Shown piece by piece: positions 3,401-5,919 of a stretch of DNA of 5,919 bases (position 1 is its first letter; the number at the start of each line of letters is the position of its first letter). The position numbers and the translations under genes were made by a program. The notes under the pieces were generated by a model, which was given only the letters and a program-made list of their open reading frames with translations, did no database searches and was not told where the DNA came from. The stretch is from positions 1-5,919 of the forward strand of contig RFNU01000229.1 in assembly GCA_009927065.1 (NCBI GenBank), given 5' to 3'. The stretch comes from a bacterium (lineage in GTDB: Bacteria; Pseudomonadota; Gammaproteobacteria; Berkiellales; Berkiellaceae).

Positions 3401-5919
3401 CCTTTGATTTTGCGTTCCAATTCTTCGATAGAACCTGAAAGGCGAATATCGAATTCGGATTTCATACGCATTTTGGTTTGTTCTATCATACGCAATTGTG
3501 CAAGAGAATTAGATTCGCATTGCTGATTTGTCTCATTTTTAAAACATTTATCTGTGATATTGCAAAATAAGTATTTGTATCATAAAAAACAAAATCGTCT
3601 ATTGTTGTATCTTCTACCCATTGATTATTAATTCTTTTGAAATAATATTTTAATATTGAAGGAGGAGGAGAACCTTTTTCGGCGGCATCCTCCAATACTA
3701 CCGCATATTCACCGTTGCGAACACGCTTTTTACCCTCTATCAAAGTTCTCGCCATAAATTCGGCTTCTTCTGGAAATACTTGAAATTTGTGTATAAGATT
3801 TAAACGCAGAAATTCGTAAAATTCGGGCGGCGACATGGCCTTTTTCTCCGCTTTGTATTTATCCGTAATACTATACACTGTGTCATCGAGGTCTTTGTCA
3901 TAGAATACATCCTCTTTACCATTATCCGACCATAATTCATTGATGGATTTATATTGTTTTGCCAAATATCGCCGGCTACAATCACGCGCCTTTATTTTCT
4001 CCATTTCAGATAAATCGTCCAATTTAGCTGGTTCAAATTCGTCCAAAATATTATTAGGTGTAAAAAGAGTTTTTGCCATCATAGTTGCCACCAAATCGGA
4101 GAACAAAATAGATCCATCTTTATATACGATATAATTGAGAACTTCACTTGTATTGAGATTTTTATCCCAATTCAAGCGCATTTTATATGCAGATTCAAAC
4201 ATCTGTAGTAAATCGCGATTATCAAATAATATATATTTAATATGGTTCATTCGCGAGTCTACTTGATAATTGATTCTGCGGAGTTTCTTATATAGTTGGG
4301 CGCGTGTCACTAATTCTTGTTTAAGTTCTCCAATTTTTGTTTTTATAAAATACCGGATTTCGTCGTGTTGTTTATAAGAAATATCCGACGAATAAATAGA
4401 AAAGGTTCGAGTTCTTTGACGACTTCTACAAAAGATAATTTATCTTTTATATATTTACGAATCAGTCGGAAGAGAACCCTCGTTTTTGGGACGACTGCAT
4501 TCAAAAATCGGCGATATTTATCTGGATCATTTTGGAGGTTCTCATCTAACAAATATTCTTTTATATTTGCCAAAAACTCTGGCAATTCTTTTTCTTTGGA
4601 GGTCACAATATCATCCATTGCATAAGCGACTTCTTTATCCAAATTATCCACAATATGGGTCGAAATATCTGTATTTCGGCGCAATAATCGGAATAAACAA
4701 AGATGTGAAGCAGTTTGATGCAAATTGACTTTGGTGAGTATATTTGTAGCGGGAAGTCCAATATGTGAATATTTGACAACGGGTTCTGGTAAAACTAATA
4801 AGGATTTGACAGTAATTTCATTCGAAGGTGTCATAAAATTGCGTGTATAGACGGTTTTCCCAGATCGCATCAGTTGCTTGTCTTTTTTCATAATACCTAA
4901 ATTATATCTCTGGATTACAAATCTGCGGCGTGATAATCCATCGGATTTTTCAGTCGCATTTGTCACGGTTGTACTATAGAATTCATCGAGATTATCAATT
5001 ACTGTATCTAAATTTGTGAGTATTTCTTGTTTTTTAGTAAGACATTCTTCACAATTATCTTCGGGTATAAAGCTAGTATTTAATTCGTCCAATTTTGCAT
5101 ATAAGTTCTCATATTTATTGACTCCTTTTGGAAGTGTATTTTTATAATAATTATTGAATAATTCTTTCTGTTTATCAAGTTCATCTTTTATATTGGAAAA
5201 TAAGACATCCGGAGATCTATCTTCCGCACCTTCGTCTTCTAATTTTGCATCATCGGAATATAAAAACCTGCGCTGTTTGACAACCGGCAATATCCAATCT
5301 AATTTGGTATCAAGTTTATGAAGACGGTCTACAATCGGTTTATACAATGCCCCTAATTGAATATACCCCGATACATTGCCATTTTCGTCGAATTGCGAGA
5401 ACTTATTACGCAGTTGTTTAAATCTTTCAATGAGATTGTGTATTTTCTCTAGAATGGCTTTGGTGCGCTGGGAATTTGGTATTGTAGATAGCAATTCGTC
5501 CATCAAATCATTCGCCTGGGTTTCTATACCATATCTGCGCTGACTTTCGGGTACTTCGACCATCTGTGCAATTTCGTCCAGTTCTTCACCGAAAACTATT
5601 CCTTCTGCGTCCGCTTTTATATACTTGGTTTTTAATACATCAAACATGTTGCTATCGGGAATATCTGGTTCTTCTAATTGTATTACGGTGGATTCCCTAC
5701 TCGGATAGTCGTCTTTATTAGCGGGCAAATCAAGTGGTACTTCAGATTGTGGTCCATCTTCCTCCGGAGCCGGGACAGCAGATATATCCGCCAATGATTC
5801 GATTCTGGTCGGAAGACTAGCCGGACGATTACGAATTTCAAAATATTTTATAGGAATATCGCGTGGTAATCCTTTATATGCAAAATCTATATATATGACA
5901 TCCATTTCTGGAAAAGTAG
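126..5919 (-). CDS. Single giant-virus protein gene of about 1930 codons, broken by six apparent single-base indels; 5' end possibly outside window
   Basis: Seven consecutive minus-strand open frames join end to end. At each junction the downstream frame is already open and protein-like upstream of its first possible start, and a one-base change fuses the two. From the ATG at 5905 the corrected product is 1927 residues; the frame stays open to the window edge (T-F-P-E precede the Met), so this is a minimum. The first four downstream pieces could start only at GTG or TTG (4310, 3495, 1994, 1398), which argues against seven separate genes. Layout by residue: proline/acidic linker 43-85; helical and coiled-coil-like stretches about 130-320; conserved LPEPVVKYSHIGLP near 372; core 805-1310 with DDGDSIVDKHTGYV, KTFPGCVRSFSGYP and PFLENACC; Ser/Asp-rich linker 1551-1583; acidic C-terminal tail. 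I see no Walker motif, protease or nuclease signature, or signal peptide. From memory this matches a long conserved Nucleocytoviricota protein of unknown function; that family call is less certain than the single-gene call. Confidence 0.9.
461..676 (-). CDS. Segment 6 of the broken giant-virus protein
   Basis: An ATG exists at 676, but the frame is open upstream (HAEIQEMENDAQEINLDL) and completes the polar stretch that segment 5 breaks off. The Met is therefore internal, about residue 1745. The sequence is acidic and helical (EINLDLNEINIRIGTQDELK, GRVAKLLRAFMDFEIENRSG), then LVLYRDIIKKTGLSKKEER. Real coding ends at EER near 482. The last residues before the stop at 461-463 (SALQII) are out of frame; the true continuation KRITDYLGSLPNEEREVEKM lies in segment 7's frame. 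Confidence 0.86.
   Translation of the reverse strand: MENDAQEINLDLNEINIRIGTQDELKGRVAKLLRAFMDFEIENRSGLVLYRDIIKKTGLSKKEERSALQII
652..1398 (-). CDS. Segment 5 of the broken giant-virus protein
   Basis: The first possible start is TTG 1398, but the frame is open upstream (RKELDRFKNYLAKANEKMYY), which continues segment 4 after QQMVK. It therefore begins inside the protein (about residue 1504 at the TTG). It opens with a helix and HGNMSNTDFDTFQNWLLSIF. A low-complexity linker follows (1159-1257; SPPDDDPSHTSS then SSDTDTATHKE), most likely disordered and perhaps a domain boundary. The second half is helical and aromatic-rich: VYYLSKLIPEMILNKKIYSF, VPKHWELAPIHVRDIERVL and FFDDTVIYQLLREIMDRLID, then YSYFVYSTLYEYIVCSENPD and the basic stretch EETKKQRRQDISDAANASNQ. 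Genuine coding ends around NQH near 694; TPKFKKWRTMPKK is an out-of-frame tail. No enzymatic motif is recognised. Confidence 0.87.
   Translation of the reverse strand: MDRFKNYLAKANEKMYYEIVDFMDKHGNMSNTDFDTFQNWLLSIFSISNTVSPPDDDPSHTSSIAKGLESSDTDTATHKEVQNIKTFVYYLSKLIPEMILNKKIYSFVPKHWELAPIHVRDIERVLDTHWNKFQVFFDDTVIYQLLREIMDRLIDMYELVRAFPVYNSIFKNEHSFHSFMDLEAIQMVYSYFVYSTLYEYIVCSENPDLLRTDLEETKKQRRQDISDAANASNQHTPKFKKWRTMPKK
1146..1994 (-). CDS. Segment 4 of the broken giant-virus protein
   Basis: The frame can start only at TTG 1994, which is the Leu of the restored PFLENACC motif (about residue 1305). It carries ENACCQDMRLTNPIKYFVQE, then VLVENIYKAFFHYCNFDNDL, PIPDAYRAICPEKPTGGYD and LNGKQYRPENLEQLMIIV. 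I recall this order (a Cys-Cys motif, then FHYCNFDNDLPIP, then a KxNGKxY element) from giant-virus homologues. Cysteines are more frequent here than elsewhere in the protein, but no regular zinc-binding spacing is visible. Genuine coding runs to about YNPQQMVK near 1413. Everything after (EPAKNWTDSRIIWQKRMKKC and on to HIKKYKI) is a shifted reading of segment 5, recognisable by its sudden Trp/Ile/Arg/Pro-rich composition. Confidence 0.88.
   Translation of the reverse strand: MENACCQDMRLTNPIKYFVQENKDIIQHIEVARYISDILKDVGLMSKASILYHPGFTGIKYSTVGEVVLVENIYKAFFHYCNFDNDLPIPDAYRAICPEKPTGGYDRDWTLLEKVEFLKLNGKQYRPENLEQLMIIVRNQNRIVIPTPATFTQMNALRDLLEGFQMRESIVVEGAFRQRLMALIDKYNPQQMVKEPAKNWTDSRIIWQKRMKKCIMKLWILWTSTEICRIRILIPSKIGYCLFFQFLIPCLPRTTIPPIHRLLRKGWNPRILILPHIKKYKI
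1927..3495 (-). CDS. Segment 3 (conserved core) of the broken giant-virus protein
   Basis: The first available start is TTG 3495; upstream the frame reads KNETNQQCESNSLAQL and joins segment 2, so this is internal sequence (about residue 805 onward). It begins with a charged helix (SGSIEELERKIKGKLEIDLQ). It then carries the best-conserved motifs of the protein: SNIPLFPQSLWKLAAVYI, VLSDDGDSIVDKHTGYV (2971-3012 covers DDGDSIVDKHTGYV) and IPSIRTKKTFPGCV followed by RSFSGYPL (2485-2550). Further on are ACVLFKSKSSTAPWN, LLLNPDQIVPEEHSVEKWRH and FLPPL. The stretch FWIVASCLLISIQIAIPSI is hydrophobic but contains Gln and runs straight into the conserved motif, so I read it as a buried helix rather than a membrane anchor. 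I recall these motifs from homologues in mimivirus-like and algal giant viruses, where the function is not known. Genuine coding ends at KIPF near 1998; the rest (FGKRLLSRYASNQSYKILCARK) is out of frame. Confidence 0.9.
   Translation of the reverse strand: MRMIEQTKMRMKSEFDIRLSGSIEELERKIKGKLEIDLQRLSKEQILNIVKLEKYNTIAYDYGRGIVEKEVLKSPHWKLRELILGQDDFQKRQLDIIEFVDMYCREPMIDELNENPNWLYCLDSNIPLFPQSLWKLAAVYIKGGDYSEKLAEICKDVGVLSDDGDSIVDKHTGYVLRKIDFVTQDEYTEEGMKIVHHAIMEEDLQTRLGKMFQSDGTMTSVPEPIFENKQNQMVYNIMRTICNNIAVPLDSVQSFVMNTTGELMEKIIQTPELYEERAKLMERKKGVRPIPYEIYKDRLMFWIVASCLLISIQIAIPSIRTKKTFPGCVRSFSGYPLVGGVEDQTGIEYIACVLFKSKSSTAPWNSIEKLDLPTYISKIREMLEKIMGDRPDIGELYTKKQEFLLLNPDQIVPEEHSVEKWRHFLPPLMNPKMTKRPQPISKDYEREMMDLFRDGHRKQREHIGLFYSRLVENAYAIIESVNDIVKKKDVLLRTSGKIPFFGKRLLSRYASNQSYKILCARK
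3090..3112. repeat. Perfect inverted repeat, 11-base arms around one central base
   Basis: The arm ATTTCCACAAA is followed by one C and then TTTGTGGAAAT, its exact reverse complement. It lies inside segment 3 of the giant gene, where it encodes part of FPQSLWK, so it is under codon constraint. It is too close-spaced for a hairpin with a normal loop but could form a shorter stem. It could be chance or a dyad site; no function is claimed. Confidence 0.55.
3486..4310 (-). CDS. Segment 2 of the broken giant-virus protein
   Basis: The first possible start is a GTG at 4310, but the same frame is open and sensible further upstream (SIYSSDISYKQHDEIRYF then IKTKIGELKQELVTRAQL), joining segment 1 after its LEPF. 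The GTG is therefore an internal valine (about residue 533 of the restored protein). The segment is charged and mostly helical, with patches such as MNHIKYILFDNRDLLQMFES, FSDLVATMMAKTLFTPNNIL and FPEEAEFMARTLIEGKKRVR. I see no catalytic motif. KKAMSPPEFYEFLRLNLIHK sits mid-segment. A second conserved-looking part near the end (YYFKRINNQWVEDTTIDDFV) has the feel of a short beta domain, which is inference only. Genuine coding ends near 3540; the final residues of this frame (MRQISNANLILLHNCV) are an out-of-frame tail. Confidence 0.87.
   Translation of the reverse strand: MTRAQLYKKLRRINYQVDSRMNHIKYILFDNRDLLQMFESAYKMRLNWDKNLNTSEVLNYIVYKDGSILFSDLVATMMAKTLFTPNNILDEFEPAKLDDLSEMEKIKARDCSRRYLAKQYKSINELWSDNGKEDVFYDKDLDDTVYSITDKYKAEKKAMSPPEFYEFLRLNLIHKFQVFPEEAEFMARTLIEGKKRVRNGEYAVVLEDAAEKGSPPPSILKYYFKRINNQWVEDTTIDDFVFYDTNTYFAISQINVLKMRQISNANLILLHNCV
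4343..5905 (-). CDS. Segment 1 (N-terminal) of the broken giant-virus protein
   Basis: This 520-codon frame starts at ATG 5905 and is open upstream to the edge, so the true start is unsure. Residues 1-30 (VIYIDFAYKGL, IPIKYFEI) look like a folded beta-rich start. Residues 43-85 are a Pro/Glu/Asp-rich linker, probably disordered. Residues 100-330 are mostly charged helix, with VFGEELDEIAQMVEVPE, LLSTIPNSQRTKAILEKIH and FKQLRNKFSQFDENGNVSGY, which I recall as conserved in giant-virus homologues. CEEC at 285-288 is an isolated cysteine pair with no second pair nearby. Residues 358-390 (MTPSNEITVKSLLVLPEPVV, YSHIGLPATNIL) form another conserved block. Genuine coding ends near residue 502, at a run of four A's on the plus strand (4400-4403). 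The last 19 or so residues of this frame (LFIRRIFLINNTTKSGIL) are out-of-frame readthrough to a chance stop. Confidence 0.88.
   Translation of the reverse strand: MDVIYIDFAYKGLPRDIPIKYFEIRNRPASLPTRIESLADISAVPAPEEDGPQSEVPLDLPANKDDYPSRESTVIQLEEPDIPDSNMFDVLKTKYIKADAEGIVFGEELDEIAQMVEVPESQRRYGIETQANDLMDELLSTIPNSQRTKAILEKIHNLIERFKQLRNKFSQFDENGNVSGYIQLGALYKPIVDRLHKLDTKLDWILPVVKQRRFLYSDDAKLEDEGAEDRSPDVLFSNIKDELDKQKELFNNYYKNTLPKGVNKYENLYAKLDELNTSFIPEDNCEECLTKKQEILTNLDTVIDNLDEFYSTTVTNATEKSDGLSRRRFVIQRYNLGIMKKDKQLMRSGKTVYTRNFMTPSNEITVKSLLVLPEPVVKYSHIGLPATNILTKVNLHQTASHLCLFRLLRRNTDISTHIVDNLDKEVAYAMDDIVTSKEKELPEFLANIKEYLLDENLQNDPDKYRRFLNAVVPKTRVLFRLIRKYIKDKLSFVEVVKELEPFLFIRRIFLINNTTKSGIL

Noticed and set aside
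4317..4625. Plus-strand ORF of 102 codons
   Set aside because: It is antisense to the conserved end of segment 1, with Ser/Phe/Arg-rich composition typical of a shadow frame.
5042..5053. Zinc finger at CEEC
   Set aside because: Only one cysteine pair is present, with no second Cys/His pair at a suitable distance.
126..5905. An operon of seven small overlapping genes on the minus strand
   Set aside because: The downstream frames are open upstream of their first start codon, four of them could start only at GTG or TTG, and the peptides fuse cleanly across each overlap.
126..5905. Programmed ribosomal frameshifting
   Set aside because: Six shifts in one gene, of mixed direction and without consistent slippery heptamers or nearby pseudoknots, do not fit a programmed mechanism.
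126..5905. A decaying pseudogene
   Set aside because: No in-frame nonsense codon occurs anywhere in the corrected 1927 codons and the motifs are intact; decay would be expected to leave stops as well as indels.
126..5905. RNA polymerase subunit or large early transcription factor subunit
   Set aside because: The motifs I know for those families (for example the polymerase NADFDGD site, or the cysteine motif of the poxvirus A7-like factor) are absent.

Overview
The window is AT-rich and holds almost nothing but one very long protein-coding gene on the minus strand. It is read from the right edge (about 5919) down to a stop at 126-128. The reading frame is broken six times, so a gene caller sees seven separate minus-strand ORFs. 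Re-reading the sequence across each break restores an uninterrupted, sensible protein every time. Five breaks need one base added and one needs one base removed, and four of them can be placed in short homopolymers. With these six single-base corrections the gene reads from an ATG at 5905 to the stop at 126 with no in-frame stop codon: 1927 codons plus stop. The frame is still open upstream of that ATG to the edge, so the true N terminus may lie outside the window.

The protein looks like one of the very long conserved proteins of unknown function of giant DNA viruses (Nucleocytoviricota, most like Imitervirales or algal-virus homologues). This rests on recalled family motifs: IPNSQRT, LPEPVVKYSHIGLP, LSDDGDSIVDKHTGYV, IPSIRTKKTFPGCVRSFSGY, PFLENACC and ITDYLGSLPNEEREVEKM. 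No search could be run. The compact, intron-free, AT-rich sequence with A/T-rich third codon positions agrees with such a virus. Nothing suggests a cellular bacterium: there are no clear Shine-Dalgarno sites and no operon of small genes.

Layout, in the direction of transcription: segment 1 (5919-~4403) has the N-terminal region with a proline-rich acidic linker and helical regions; segment 2 (~4402-3540) is a charged helical region; segment 3 (~3536-1998) is the most conserved core; segment 4 (~1993-1413) carries the ENACC motif; segment 5 (~1413-693) holds a disordered linker and a helical region; segment 6 (~692-482) is short and helical; segment 7 (~481-126) ends in a long acidic tail. The last 125 bases at the left edge are unresolved: a plus-strand frame (1-156) and a minus-strand frame are both open for part of the way.

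The frame breaks look like assembly or long-read base-calling errors rather than biology, because no nonsense codon occurs in the restored frame and the motifs on both sides of every break are intact. I see no RNA gene, CRISPR array, mobile element or multi-gene system here. The interest lies in the recovered giant protein itself.
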